A stretch of 64,000 bases of DNA from Bacteroidota bacterium (GTDB lineage: Bacteria; Bacteroidota; Bacteroidia; Chitinophagales; Chitinophagaceae): positions 1 through 64,000 of the forward strand of contig SYEV01000049.1 in assembly GCA_005800655.1 (NCBI GenBank), written 5' to 3'. The notes below the pieces were generated by a model. That model saw only the letters and a program-made list of their open reading frames with translations. It did not search any database and had not been told where the DNA came from. This document shows, one piece after another, positions 16,538 to 26,896 of the stretch. The stretch's first letter is position 1. Every line of letters begins with the position of its first letter. The position numbers and the translations under genes are program-made.

Positions 16538-17866
16538 ATGTCAGTTGTATTAGGTGAAAAAGAATTTTTCAAAGGAATTGAAAAAGTAAAATTTGAAGGA
16601 CAAGGAAGTGATAACCCTTTAGCATATCGTTGGTATGATGAATCCAAAGTGGTGGCAGGTAAGCCAATGAAAGAATGGTTACGATTCGCAGTTGCTTATT
16701 GGCATAGTTTTGTTGGTAATGGTGCCGATCCTTTTGGCGAACCCACTTTAATATATCCATGGAATAATAATGCAGATGCAGTCGGACGTGCAAAAGATAA
16801 AGCAGACGCTGCTTTTGAATTTATTACCAAATTAGGTTTGCCTTATTATTGTTTTCATGATGTGGATGTGGTTGATTTTACCAATGATGTTCATGACAAT
16901 GAAAAAAGATTAGCTGCATTAACTGCTTATCTTAAACAAAAGCAAGACGCGAGTGGTGTGAAACTATTGTGGGGCACTGCGAACGTATTTAGCAACAAAC
17001 GTTATATGAATGGTGCATCCACCAATCCTGATTTTCATGTTTTAACACATGCGGCTACACAAGTAAAAGGGGCATTAGATGCAACTATCGCTTTGGGTGG
17101 CGAGAACTATGTATTCTGGGGTGGTCGTGAAGGATATATGTCCTTGTTAAACACCAACATGAAAAGAGAAAAAGAACATTTGGCGAAATTTTTACATACA
17201 GCAAAAGATTATGCGCGTAAAAATGGTTTTAAGGGTACTTTCTTTATCGAGCCAAAACCATGTGAGCCAACTAAGCATCAATATGATTATGATTCAGAAA
17301 CCGTAATTGGTTTTTTAAGACAATATAATTTACTGAATGATTTTAAATTAAATATTGAAGTGAACCATGCGACATTGGCGGGTCATACCTTCCAACATGA
17401 ATTACAAGTTGCAGCAGATGCAGGTATGTTAGGTAGTATGGATGCGAATCGCGGTGATTATCAAAATGGATGGGATACCGATCAGTTCCCTACCAATATT
17501 AATGAGTTGGTAGAATCCATGTTGATCATTGTTGAAGCGGGTGGCTTCCAAGGTGGTGGCATTAATTTTGATGCTAAACGCAGAAGAAATTCAACGGATG
17601 CTGCTGATTTATTCCATGCACATATTGGTGGTATTGATACTTTTGCGCGCGCTTTAATTACAGCAGATGCCATTTTACAAAAATCTGAATACAAAAAAAT
17701 CCGTGCAAATAGATATGCTTCTTTTGATTCAGGCAAGGGTAAGGAATTTGAGCAAGGAAAATTAAGCCTGGAAGATTTACGCAACTTTGCTATTGAAAAT
17801 GGAGAACCAGCATCCATCAGCGGACAGCAAGAATTAATAGAGAACATCATTAATAGGTATATTTAG
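16538..17866 (+). CDS. xylA: xylose isomerase
   Basis: A 442-residue class II xylose isomerase converting D-xylose to D-xylulose. Visible signatures: [12 protein letters not shown] with the catalytic His, [25 protein letters not shown] (metal ligand Glu) and [13 protein letters not shown]. Length fits class II enzymes. With xylB it completes entry of xylose into the pentose phosphate pathway. The permease gene begins 3 bases after its TAG stop. Confidence 0.95.
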   Translation: MSVVLGEKEFFKGIEKVKFEGQGSDNPLAYRWYDESKVVAGKPMKEWLRFAVAYWHSFVGNGADPFGEPTLIYPWNNNADAVGRAKDKADAAFEFITKLGLPYYCFHDVDVVDFTNDVHDNEKRLAALTAYLKQKQDASGVKLLWGTANVFSNKRYMNGASTNPDFHVLTHAATQVKGALDATIALGGENYVFWGGREGYMSLLNTNMKREKEHLAKFLHTAKDYARKNGFKGTFFIEPKPCEPTKHQYDYDSETVIGFLRQYNLLNDFKLNIEVNHATLAGHTFQHELQVAADAGMLGSMDANRGDYQNGWDTDQFPTNINELVESMLIIVEAGGFQGGGINFDAKRRRNSTDAADLFHAHIGGIDTFARALITADAILQKSEYKKIRANRYASFDSGKGKEFEQGKLSLEDLRNFAIENGEPASISGQQELIENIINRYI

Positions 17867-17869
17867 GCA

Positions 17870-19207
17870 ATGCAAACAGCCGATAAAAAACTGGGTTTAT
17901 GGACTAGTACTTCTTTAGTAGTAGGCAATATGATAGGTGCGGGTGTTTTTTTAATGCCTGCTACATTGGCTAGTTTTGGAAGCATTAGTTTACTAGGCTG
18001 GGTTTGTTCGGCCATTGGCGCTTTTTTACTTTCAAAAGTATTTGCGCATTTAAGTTGGTTGCTACCAGCGGCTAATGGAGGTCCTTATGCTTATTCTCAA
18101 AAAGGTCTCGGTGATTTTGCAGGCTTTTTAGTTGCATGGGGTTATTTGGTTTCGGTATGGTGTACCAATGCAGCTATAACGGTCTCTTTTATCAGCGCAT
18201 TAAGCACTTTCATCCCTGCATTAGCAACTAATGCAACACTAGCTATTATCACAGGTTTAGCAACCATTTGGTTTTTAACTTGGGTAAATTCCTTGGGTAT
18301 ATTTACATCAGGAGTAGTTCAATTAATTTCGACCATTTTAAAAATCGTACCTATTATATTAATTGGCGTTGTGGGATTATTTTATATTCAATGGAAAAAT
18401 TTCTTACCGTTTAATACAAGTGGCACAGGTAATATTGCAGCAATAACAGCTACAACTACCTTAACTTTTTTTGCTTTTTTAGGTATTGAATGTGCTACGA
18501 TTCCTTCGGGCAGTGTTACTAATTCTGCAGCTACCGTGGCCAAGGCTACGACACTTGGAACGCTGATTGCCACTGTGGTATATATTTTAAGTACAGTGAG
18601 TATTATGGGTATGATTCCTGCCGCACAATTAAAAACAAGTGTTACGCCCTTTGCAGATGCTGCTGTATTAATATGGGGTCATGGCGCAGCCTATTGGGTA
18701 AGTGCAGGGGTTGCTATTGCAGCTTTTGGGGCCCTGAATGGCTATATATTAATTCAAGGTCAATTACCATTTGCGATTGCGAAGGACAAATTATTCCCCA
18801 CTGTTTTTATGCAAGTGAATTCAAAAGGGATACCGGTTTTAGGCGTGGTCATTTCAAGTGTATTTGTTTCGGTGTTTATGTGTATGAATTATACCAAAGG
18901 CTTGGTAGACCAATTTAAATTTTTAATGTTAATGACTACTTCTACTATTTTAATACCCTATATTTTTTGTACAGCCGCTTATTTGATTCTGCGTTTTAAA
19001 TTACCTTTCCAATCAAGTAAATATTTAGCGCTAGCTATTTTATTGGCTACCCTTACTTTTATTTTTTGTTTGTGGTTGATGATAGGTTTAGGACAAGAAT
19101 CTGTTTTCTGGGGTTTTTTCCTAACGATGTCATCAGTGCCCATTTATGTTTTTGCTGTTTGGAAGAGAGAAAAATCGGAAAATAATTCAACTTTTTCCAA
19201 ATCATAA
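17870..19207 (+). CDS. APC-superfamily amino acid permease (AdiC-like)
   Basis: A 445-residue inner-membrane protein with about 12 hydrophobic segments. TM1 contains the helix-break motif MIGAGVFLMPATLASFG typical of APC transporters, close to the AdiC/CadB/PotE group. It starts 3 bases after xylA and ends 10 bases before a DDAH/arginine deiminase-like gene, so a guanidino amino acid substrate is plausible. It is not a known xylose carrier type. Confidence 0.8.
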   Translation: MQTADKKLGLWTSTSLVVGNMIGAGVFLMPATLASFGSISLLGWVCSAIGAFLLSKVFAHLSWLLPAANGGPYAYSQKGLGDFAGFLVAWGYLVSVWCTNAAITVSFISALSTFIPALATNATLAIITGLATIWFLTWVNSLGIFTSGVVQLISTILKIVPIILIGVVGLFYIQWKNFLPFNTSGTGNIAAITATTTLTFFAFLGIECATIPSGSVTNSAATVAKATTLGTLIATVVYILSTVSIMGMIPAAQLKTSVTPFADAAVLIWGHGAAYWVSAGVAIAAFGALNGYILIQGQLPFAIAKDKLFPTVFMQVNSKGIPVLGVVISSVFVSVFMCMNYTKGLVDQFKFLMLMTTSTILIPYIFCTAAYLILRFKLPFQSSKYLALAILLATLTFIFCLWLMIGLGQESVFWGFFLTMSSVPIYVFAVWKREKSENNSTFSKS

Positions 19208-19217
19208 TATTTTTTAC

Positions 19218-20093
19218 ATGAGTCATTTAGCGCATTCTGAATTTGGTAAATTAGAAACCGTATTTATAAAAAAAGCAAGCGCTGCTTTTATAAATGAAGA
19301 ACATATACATCAGCATTGGGAATCTTTAAATTATTTAGGCAAACCTGACATCAACCAAGCACTTGTTGAGTATGATGCATTTGAAAATATTTTAAAGGAG
19401 TATGGTGCTGAAATTTTATATTTTCAGGAAGATGCTTCTGTGAATATGGATTCCATTTATTGCAGAGATGCTGCTATTGCAACTAGTCATGGCATGATTA
19501 TTTGTAATATGGGAAAGGAAGGACGAAAAAATGAACCTGCTGCACAAGCGCGCGCTTATGCAGAACAAGGCATACCTGTTTTAGGAAGTATTGTAGCGCC
19601 AGGAACTATTGAAGGTGGTGATGTGGCTTGGTTAGATGCAACTACACTAGCAGTTGGTAATACTTATCGTTCGAATGAAGCGGGTATTCAACAACTCAAA
19701 GAATTATTAAATCCAATATTGGTGAAAGTGATTACTGCGGATATGCCCCATTACAAAGGACCATCGGATGTATTTCATTTAATGTCGGTGTTAAGTCCAG
19801 TGGATAATAATTTAGCAGTGGTGTATTCTCCCTTAATGCCTATTGCATTTCGAAATTTATTAATTGCGCGCGGTTTTGAATTAGTGGAAGTGCCTGATGA
19901 GGAATTTGACAGTATGGGTTGTAATGTATTGGCATTGGCGCCAAGGGTTTGCTTGATGGTCAAGGGGAATCCTATTACCAAATCTCGTCTCGAAGCGGCC
20001 GGCTGTAAAGTAATTGAATATGAAGGTGCGGAAATCAGCGTCAAAGGCGGCGGTGGTCCCACTTGTTTAACACGTCCTGTAACGAGGTCATAA
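19218..20093 (+). CDS. DDAH / arginine deiminase-like amidinotransferase-fold hydrolase
   Basis: A 291-residue guanidino-group-modifying enzyme. Motifs: MDSIYCRDAAIA, EGGDVAWLD, a central His in SDVFHLMSVLSP and the nucleophilic Cys near the end in GGGPTCLTRP. This matches dimethylarginine dimethylaminohydrolase and related arginine/citrulline-forming hydrolases. The ATG at 19218 begins the recognisable protein; the frame extends upstream to 19146 inside the permease gene and is rejected. It is the last gene of the xylB-xylA-permease run and overlaps the convergent CLC gene by 6 bases. Confidence 0.8.
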   Translation: MSHLAHSEFGKLETVFIKKASAAFINEEHIHQHWESLNYLGKPDINQALVEYDAFENILKEYGAEILYFQEDASVNMDSIYCRDAAIATSHGMIICNMGKEGRKNEPAAQARAYAEQGIPVLGSIVAPGTIEGGDVAWLDATTLAVGNTYRSNEAGIQQLKELLNPILVKVITADMPHYKGPSDVFHLMSVLSPVDNNLAVVYSPLMPIAFRNLLIARGFELVEVPDEEFDSMGCNVLALAPRVCLMVKGNPITKSRLEAAGCKVIEYEGAEISVKGGGGPTCLTRPVTRS

Positions 20094-21350
20094 TTTCGCA
20101 ATTTTCTTAAAATATTTATACGCAATATATTTCGCTCCTAATTTTAATTTAGCATTATAAATCCCATTGGATCCTGAGGTAAAATAAGCAGCTATACTTG
20201 CAAGGCCAACATATATACCTGCTTTCATTCCGAATAATTCTAATCCCAGCGCTATAGACGCAAAAACACAATTGGTAGCACCGCTAAAAACGGCAACAAA
20301 TCCCATGCCTGCCAAAAGCGCCATGGGTAAAGGGATAAACCAGATTAATAGATTACCTAATGTGGCCCCAATAAAAAATAATGGCGTCACCTCACCTCCT
20401 TTAAAACCCGCGCTTAAAGTAAAACTGGTTAAAATTAATTTGATGGCGAAGTCAAATTGGCCTGCATTATTTATAAATGCATCTTGGATAGTTGGAATTC
20501 CCAATCCAATGAACTTTGTACTATTAAATACAACAATAAATAATGCGATAATAATCCCACCAATAAAAGGGCGCAAGGGGGCAAACTTTATTTTGTTAAA
20601 TATATTTTCAAATAATTTTCCAGTGGAAGTAAATGCAAGTGCAGTTAATCCAAAAATGATACCAGCAGCAATTGCCCAAAGTAAAGTTGTTAGGGATATT
20701 ACGGGTATATTGGGGACGCTATAAATAGTATGTTTTACTTGCCAAGCCAAGCAGGAATAATGTGCGACATAGGCAACAAAAAAACTGCCGAATACCTGAT
20801 TGATTTTGACTTTTTTAATGCTTAATATTTCTAACGCAAAGATGGCACCAGCCAAGGGTGTACCAAACACCGCTGCAAATCCACTACTAATACCAATGAT
20901 TAATATCGTTTTTCGATCTGCTGTATTTAACTTAAATAATCCTGTGAACTGATCTGCTATTGCACCGCCCATTTGAACAGCAGTTCCTTCCCTACCAGCA
21001 GATCCTCCAGCAATATGTGTTAACAGGGTGCTAAATAAAACTAAAGGCGCCATTTTAAATGGAACCGGTTTTGGGGTTTCTCCATTCTCTAAAGAATGGT
21101 GCGTTTCAATTAATAAGTTATTGCCTTTATTCGCAGCAGTTCCATAATAATAATAGAGTAATCCAATCACTAAACCTGCAATAGGTAAAAAATATATGAC
21201 CCAAAGATGTTCCTCACGAAACAGGGTAACATCATCTAAGGTTTGTAAAAAAAATGCAGTAGCCGTCCCTATGATACCACCAATGAGTATATACATGGCG
21301 ATCCATTTTAGCCAACTTGTGATCGTAGTATTTAATTTATTTAAGGGCAT
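20088..21350 (-). CDS. CLC-family anion channel/antiporter, fluoride-type signature
   Basis: A 420-residue multi-pass membrane protein of the CLC family. The gating-glutamate motif reads GSAGREGTAVQMGG, that is GREGT rather than the GREGP of chloride transporters. The N-terminal GSGIP serine motif is absent, replaced by KGNNLLIETHHS. Both traits fit the CLC-F branch (fluoride/proton antiporters) as I recall it. The GFKGGEVTPLFFIGATLGN motif is normal. It would protect the cell from fluoride; this is inference. Confidence 0.75.
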   Translation of the reverse strand: MPLNKLNTTITSWLKWIAMYILIGGIIGTATAFFLQTLDDVTLFREEHLWVIYFLPIAGLVIGLLYYYYGTAANKGNNLLIETHHSLENGETPKPVPFKMAPLVLFSTLLTHIAGGSAGREGTAVQMGGAIADQFTGLFKLNTADRKTILIIGISSGFAAVFGTPLAGAIFALEILSIKKVKINQVFGSFFVAYVAHYSCLAWQVKHTIYSVPNIPVISLTTLLWAIAAGIIFGLTALAFTSTGKLFENIFNKIKFAPLRPFIGGIIIALFIVVFNSTKFIGLGIPTIQDAFINNAGQFDFAIKLILTSFTLSAGFKGGEVTPLFFIGATLGNLLIWFIPLPMALLAGMGFVAVFSGATNCVFASIALGLELFGMKAGIYVGLASIAAYFTSGSNGIYNAKLKLGAKYIAYKYFKKIAKL

Positions 21351-21401
21351 CTATGATTAATATTTTAAGCAATCGGAATTGCGTTTGCACAACCCAAAAA
21401 T

Positions 21402-21656
21402 CTAGTCATTTTTGGCATTATTTTTCTTCTTCTTGCTGATCATATAAATGGCAATAATGACCCAAATCACATTCACGATCATGGAAGGGTAGGCTTTGTG
21501 ATAATAGGTGTTTACCACAAAAAATATACCTCCAATAATATTCGCTAAAACATAGGTTTTACTTGAGGCAGACAATCTGCCAGTAATGTTTAAGGCATAT
21601 GAGCCTACAATTAATACAGAGGCAATCCAGCCCAACACTTCTATTAGTATACCCAT
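21402..21656 (-). CDS. CBU_0592-like small membrane protein
   Basis: An 84-residue protein with three hydrophobic segments (about 5-25, 34-50, 58-73) and a lysine-rich C-terminal tail. The pattern LGWIASVLIVGSYALN and NIIGGIFFVVNTYYHKAYPSMIVN matches the CBU_0592 family from memory. Function unknown. It lies 51 bases upstream of the CLC gene on the same strand and may be co-transcribed with it. Confidence 0.7.
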   Translation of the reverse strand: MGILIEVLGWIASVLIVGSYALNITGRLSASSKTYVLANIIGGIFFVVNTYYHKAYPSMIVNVIWVIIAIYMISKKKKNNAKND

Positions 21657-21750
21657 GTAATAAAATTAAGTCAATTCGCCTTAAATAAGGGCGTTATCTG
21701 CTGTTTAAACTTTAAACAAAATCCAAAATAATGACTAATTTTATTAAGGA

Positions 21751-22389
21751 ATGGAAAAATCATACAAGCAACTTCTAGAAAACAACAAGCAATGGGTAGC
21801 AGATCAATTAGCTATAGAACCCAACTATTTTGATAAATTGGCTAATAGCCAAAATCCGGAATACTTATGGATTGGTTGTTCTGATAGCAGGGTGCCTGCC
21901 AATATCATCACCGGAACGAATCCTGGAGAAATGTTTGTGCATCGTAATATTGCCAATATGGTAGTACATAGCGATATGAATATGTTGAGTGTTTTGTCCT
22001 ATGCAGTGGAAGTATTAAAAGTGAAACACATTATAGTATGTGGACATTATGGCTGTGGCGGTGTATTGGCAGCTATGGGAAATAAGCAGATTGGATTAAT
22101 TGATAACTGGCTAAGACATATTAAGGACGTATATAGGTATCATCACAAAGAATTAGATGCAATCAAAAATATGGAGCAAAGGGCGAGGCGTTTTGTGGAA
22201 GTAAACGTGATGGAGCAAGTACATGATTTAGGAAAAACATCTATTGTGCAAAATGCATGGAAAAATAAACAACCCTTACATTTACATGGTTGGGTGTATG
22301 ATATTAATGATGGCTTAATCAAGGATTTGAATGTAACATTTACCTCTACTAAGAATTTGCATAGTGTGTATCATTTGGATAAATTGTAA
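21751..22389 (+). CDS. can: beta-class carbonic anhydrase
   Basis: A 212-residue beta-carbonic anhydrase that interconverts CO2 and bicarbonate. Zinc ligands are C43 (in WIGCSDSRVPA, with the D45-R47 dyad), H99 and C102 (in CGHYGCGG). Length and order fit the cytoplasmic Can group. It is monocistronic, with a strong terminator just downstream. Confidence 0.95.
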   Translation: MEKSYKQLLENNKQWVADQLAIEPNYFDKLANSQNPEYLWIGCSDSRVPANIITGTNPGEMFVHRNIANMVVHSDMNMLSVLSYAVEVLKVKHIIVCGHYGCGGVLAAMGNKQIGLIDNWLRHIKDVYRYHHKELDAIKNMEQRARRFVEVNVMEQVHDLGKTSIVQNAWKNKQPLHLHGWVYDINDGLIKDLNVTFTSTKNLHSVYHLDKL

Positions 22390-22412
22390 TTCATAAAACG
22401 GTTAATACTTTT

Positions 22413-22440
22413 AAGGCGATTTGAAAAAATCGCCTTTTTT
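22413..22440 (+). terminator. intrinsic terminator after carbonic anhydrase gene
   Basis: A perfect 10-base stem (AAGGCGATTT / AAATCGCCTT) closes a GAAA tetraloop and is followed by a run of T. Confidence 0.85.
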
Positions 22441-22566
22441 AATTAATTGATTTACAATTAGTTGTATTATAAGGGAGGTGCTTATAAATAGTTAATATTA
22501 AGTTCACTTTGCGTTAACATTCCGGTAACATTGAAATGTAATATTTGCTGAATAAATAATTACATC

Positions 22567-25329
22567 GTGAAAAGGTTATTACTCTTAATTTGTTTCGTAG
22601 GATTTGCAATAATTTCTCAAGCGCAAAAAGCTAAAATCGCAGGAAAAATTACCAGTGTTAAAAATGATGCTTTAATTGGAGTTTCGTTAACCTTAAAATC
22701 TGACAAAACGCAAGTATCAAAGTCAGATGTAGAAGGTAGATATAGCTTTACAATAGATGTAAATAAAAAATATACACTTACCTTATCCTATGTAGGGTAT
22801 GAATCAAAAACAGTTGCCGATATATCAGCATCAAACGCAGGTGAAGAGGTTTTATTAGATATTTTACTTGAAGAATCAGGCGCTAGATTAACTGATGTTA
22901 CTGTAAGTGCTACCAAAACAAGTAATAAAGGTGCTATGGACAATGCATTAATCGCATTTCAAAAAAATACCAACACAGTTGCTTCCGTTATTTCTGCCGA
23001 GTCCATCAAAAGAAGTCCAGATCGTAATACTGCCGAAATTTTAAAAAGAACACCGGGTGCTTCTATCCAAGAAGGGAAGTACATCATTGTAAGAGGTTTG
23101 GCGGATCGTTATAACCAAGCCATGTTAAATGGTATATTATTAACGAGCACTGAAGCGGATCGCAAAACATTCTCTTTTGATTTGTTTCCTTCTCAAATCA
23201 TTGACAATATAATTATTAATAAAGCTTTTGTACCTGAATTACCAGGTGAGTGGGCGGGTGGTTTAATTCAAGTAAATACAAAAGATATTCCAACAAAAAA
23301 TTTCTTTAATGTTCAATTAGGGACAAGCGTCAATAGCTTAATCACTGGTAAAGACTTTTTTAAAGATAAGGGTGGCAAAACAGATTGGTTAGGATTAGAT
23401 GATGGTACAAGGGCTTTACCTACTGGCTATACAACTAAATCTAATTTTGACACATCAAGCCTAGCTGCTAAAACTGCATTAGGAAAAACAATGTCTAATA
23501 ACTGGGCGCCAGTGTTAACAACTGCAAAACCAAATTTAAGCGTACAAATGAATGGCGGTTTTTCTGGAACATTATGGGGTAAAAAAATTGGCGGTATGAT
23601 TGGTGTGAGTTATGCTAATTCTTATCGATTTCAAGATAATACCAATAATCAAAACGGAATTACTGACGAAAAATTTAATCCAATCACTGAATTAAGGGAT
23701 AACAAATATTTTCAGGATATTAATATGGGCGCTCTTGCTGGTTTATCCATATTCTTAAATCCATTAAATAAAATTAGTTACAAAGCAATCGTGAACGTGA
23801 AAACATCCAATGTCTATAATTCTAGGTTAGGCAAGGACTATTCAAGACAGGATTTGGTAAAAGGAAATGAATTTGTGTTTGGACAAAATATATTTTTCAC
23901 CAATCAATTGAATGGAGAACATAGTTTGTCACAAAAATTAAAATTTAACTGGTATGGTGCGTTTAATATTTTAGATGCGTATACGCCTGACCAAAGAAGA
24001 ATAATGTATACAAAAAGTTTTACAGGTAGTGATCCATATGTATTAAATATTTCAAACACTTTATCGCAACAATCAGGTAGTAGAATATTTCAAACTTTAT
24101 CTGACTATATATATACGGGCGGTGGCGACTTAACATTAAAAGTTAAACAACAAACAATTAAGGCGGGTTACATGATTCAAATCAAGGATCGTTTGTACGA
24201 TGCGCAATTATTTGCCATCACCATGCCAGTAGATAATCCGGCGTTAAGATTATTGCCAGCTGAATCTGCATTTGTTTCTACTAATTTCGGAACTGGTACT
24301 GATAATAAATTTGCGTTCAATTCAATTGAAAATAGAAACTTTAGATATTTAGCTAATACTATTTTAAATGCCGGCTTTGTCCAATTTGATAATAAATTAT
24401 CTGATGGTTTAAGAATAGTTTGGGGTTTAAGGGTAGAAAATTTTGACCAATTAGTAGGCTCGGTAAAAAAATGGGATCCAAGACATACCTATTCAAAAGT
24501 TACCGATTATCTACCAGGTGTAAATGCAACTATTAAATTATCTCAAAAGGCTAATTTAAGAATTACAGGATCACAAACTGTTATCAGACCAGAATTAAGA
24601 GAGCTTTCTGCACTAAATATTTATGATTTTGAATTAAACGCATCTGTATCCGGTAATCCTTCCTTAAAAAGAACAAAAATTACGAATACTGATGTAAGAT
24701 ATGAATTATACCCTGCTGCAGGTGAGATGTTTACTGTTGGTATTTTTTATAAGAATTTCGAAAATCCAATTGAAAGTATTTTCCAAGAAGGTGCTGGCGG
24801 CTCAAGTCTATTTTCCTTCCAAAATGTTTCTAAAGCAATAGCTTTTGGATTTGAGATTGAAGGACGCAAAAAATTATCTAAACGCTTTACATTACAAGCG
24901 AATGGTTCATATATTAATTCAAAAATTGATGATGCAGCGTTGAATATCAGTAGGTCACTTCAAGGACAATCACCTTATTTAATCAATACGGGTATTTTAT
25001 ATGATGTTATTGAAAAAGGCTTTAATACAACAATATTATTCAATCAAGTAGGTAAGCGCATTTATTTAGTGGGAGATATTCAAGCAGGAGCGGGTACACC
25101 AGATGTGTATGAAAATCCAAGAGCTTTGATTGATTTTCAAGTAAGTAAGAAATTTGCAAAAAATAAAGCAGAAATTAAATTAACTATTTCCGACTTGTTG
25201 AATCAACGACAAATTTTCTATCAAAATAATAATGCTAATACCGATTATAACACAACAACGGATGCAATTAGATTGTCAAGAAAATTCGGTACCACCTATG
25301 GCGTAACAATTAACTATTCCTTATTATAA
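22567..25329 (+). CDS. TonB-dependent receptor with carboxypeptidase-like N-terminal domain
   Basis: A 920-residue outer-membrane transporter. It has a signal peptide (residues 1-20, ending SQAQ), a carboxypeptidase-regulatory-like beta-sandwich (about 22-105), a plug domain (about 110-235, with RSPDRNTAEILKRTPGASIQEGKYIIVRGLADRYNQ split across the TonB plug signature) and a long beta-barrel ending in the aromatic VTINYSLL. The start is GTG at 22567, the only codon giving a full signal peptide. No SusD partner follows; a beta-helix lipoprotein gene comes 29 bases later and is probably co-transcribed. The ligand is unknown. Confidence 0.9.
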   Translation: MKRLLLLICFVGFAIISQAQKAKIAGKITSVKNDALIGVSLTLKSDKTQVSKSDVEGRYSFTIDVNKKYTLTLSYVGYESKTVADISASNAGEEVLLDILLEESGARLTDVTVSATKTSNKGAMDNALIAFQKNTNTVASVISAESIKRSPDRNTAEILKRTPGASIQEGKYIIVRGLADRYNQAMLNGILLTSTEADRKTFSFDLFPSQIIDNIIINKAFVPELPGEWAGGLIQVNTKDIPTKNFFNVQLGTSVNSLITGKDFFKDKGGKTDWLGLDDGTRALPTGYTTKSNFDTSSLAAKTALGKTMSNNWAPVLTTAKPNLSVQMNGGFSGTLWGKKIGGMIGVSYANSYRFQDNTNNQNGITDEKFNPITELRDNKYFQDINMGALAGLSIFLNPLNKISYKAIVNVKTSNVYNSRLGKDYSRQDLVKGNEFVFGQNIFFTNQLNGEHSLSQKLKFNWYGAFNILDAYTPDQRRIMYTKSFTGSDPYVLNISNTLSQQSGSRIFQTLSDYIYTGGGDLTLKVKQQTIKAGYMIQIKDRLYDAQLFAITMPVDNPALRLLPAESAFVSTNFGTGTDNKFAFNSIENRNFRYLANTILNAGFVQFDNKLSDGLRIVWGLRVENFDQLVGSVKKWDPRHTYSKVTDYLPGVNATIKLSQKANLRITGSQTVIRPELRELSALNIYDFELNASVSGNPSLKRTKITNTDVRYELYPAAGEMFTVGIFYKNFENPIESIFQEGAGGSSLFSFQNVSKAIAFGFEIEGRKKLSKRFTLQANGSYINSKIDDAALNISRSLQGQSPYLINTGILYDVIEKGFNTTILFNQVGKRIYLVGDIQAGAGTPDVYENPRALIDFQVSKKFAKNKAEIKLTISDLLNQRQIFYQNNNANTDYNTTTDAIRLSRKFGTTYGVTINYSLL

Positions 25330-25358
25330 ATTAAATATTTTTTTTAAATAACAAAACA

Positions 25359-26867
25359 ATGAAACAGCTATTAATTTTATCATTCGCTTTCCTAGCCATT
25401 ACTGGTTGTAGAAAAATCGAAGTAGACGGTGAAAAAGAAATCTTCGTAGTAACCAAGGAAGTTACTCCAGTGGGTGTTGTAAGCAATATCGTCACCTTGT
25501 CAGGAAAAATTACAAAAGACACTACTATGTATGCAAAAGATGTAAACTACCTTTCTGGAATAGTTTATGTTACCAAAGGCGTTACTTTAACAATACAAGA
25601 AGGTGCAACTGTAAAAGGCAAATCTGGTTTAGATGTGGCATCATTAGTTATTTGTCGTGGTGCAAAATTAATTGCTAAAGGAACTGCGGATAAACCTATC
25701 GTGTTTACATCTGCATCGCAAAATCCACAGTCAGGAGATTGGGGAGGTATTGTTTTATTAGGAACCGCAAAAGTAAACCAAGCTTTAACTTGGAAAGGTA
25801 CTGCAGTGACAGGATTAACTTCGGTGGAGGGTGGTGTGAATGACACGCAAGTAGGATACGGATTGGCTGGATCAGGTGATGCTGATTTCCCTACGGGCAA
25901 TGATGCAGATAACAGTGGTATTTTACAATACGTTAGAATTGAATATGCGGGTTATGCTTACCAACCAGATAATGAGTTGAACAGTTTAACAATGGCTGGT
26001 GTTGGAAGTGGTACCACTATTGATCATATTCAAGTTACCTACGCAAAAGATGATGCTTACGAGTGGTTTGGTGGTACAGTGAACTGTAAATATTTGATTG
26101 CTTACAAAACACAGGATGATGATTTTGATACAGACTATGGTTATGCAGGTAATGTTCAATTTGGTATCGTATTAAGAGATTCGGCAATTGCGGATATTTC
26201 TAAATCGGAAGCTTTTGAATCTGACAACGATGGTAAAGGTTCAACTTTGTCTCCAAAAACAACTGCGGTTTTCTCTAATATCACTGCAATTGGACCAAGA
26301 ATTGATCCAACGTATGGTAAAGGAAATACTTTGTATTTAGCAGGTGCTCAAATCAGAAGAAACTCTGGTATTTCAATCATGAACTCAATATTTGCAGGAT
26401 GGCCTACTGCTTTATTAATTGACGCTTCTACTGGAACTGCTGTTGATAAAAACATTGATGATAGTACGATCAGAGTAAGAAACTGTACTTTCGCAGGTAA
26501 TACAGTGAATGTGAAATATGTAGTTAATGGTACACCTACTGGTGCTACTGATGCAAGTATATTAACTTGGTTTTCAAATGCATACCATGGCAATACTATT
26601 TTAACAACGGCTGCTCCTGACGTGTTAAAATTGATTCAGCCATTTAATTATAAGAATCCTGATTTTACACCTTATGCAAGTGGTGGAAGTTTTTCTTCAT
26701 CTATTGGTTCGTTAGGTGTTGCAGGGCATTTAGATTACAAAATAAACGGAAGTTTCACAGATTCTAAATTGCAAAATGCTTTCTTCGAAAAAGTAACTTT
26801 CAGAGGAGGTGTTGCAACATCAGGTGTAAATCAAACCTGGTGGAAAGGTTGGTCTATTTGGAACTAA
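25359..26867 (+). CDS. surface lipoprotein with right-handed beta-helix repeats
   Basis: A 502-residue lipoprotein: signal peptide with lipobox AITGC (lipidated C17), then a beta-strand-rich body with parallel beta-helix-like turns (GVTLTIQEGATVKGK, SLVICRGAKLIAKG, SGDWGGIVLLGTAKVN). Such proteins are found next to TonB receptors in Bacteroidota and are of unknown function. It lies 29 bases downstream of the receptor gene, suggesting it is an accessory binding protein at the cell surface. A strong terminator follows. Confidence 0.75.
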   Translation: MKQLLILSFAFLAITGCRKIEVDGEKEIFVVTKEVTPVGVVSNIVTLSGKITKDTTMYAKDVNYLSGIVYVTKGVTLTIQEGATVKGKSGLDVASLVICRGAKLIAKGTADKPIVFTSASQNPQSGDWGGIVLLGTAKVNQALTWKGTAVTGLTSVEGGVNDTQVGYGLAGSGDADFPTGNDADNSGILQYVRIEYAGYAYQPDNELNSLTMAGVGSGTTIDHIQVTYAKDDAYEWFGGTVNCKYLIAYKTQDDDFDTDYGYAGNVQFGIVLRDSAIADISKSEAFESDNDGKGSTLSPKTTAVFSNITAIGPRIDPTYGKGNTLYLAGAQIRRNSGISIMNSIFAGWPTALLIDASTGTAVDKNIDDSTIRVRNCTFAGNTVNVKYVVNGTPTGATDASILTWFSNAYHGNTILTTAAPDVLKLIQPFNYKNPDFTPYASGGSFSSSIGSLGVAGHLDYKINGSFTDSKLQNAFFEKVTFRGGVATSGVNQTWWKGWSIWN

Positions 26868-26896
26868 GCTCTGTATTTAAAAACTTGATGTTCTAT

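Noticed and set aside
19146-19217. Extended N-terminus of the DDAH-like protein
   Set aside because: The extra 24 residues lie inside the permease gene and are not family-like; the ATG at 19218 fits.
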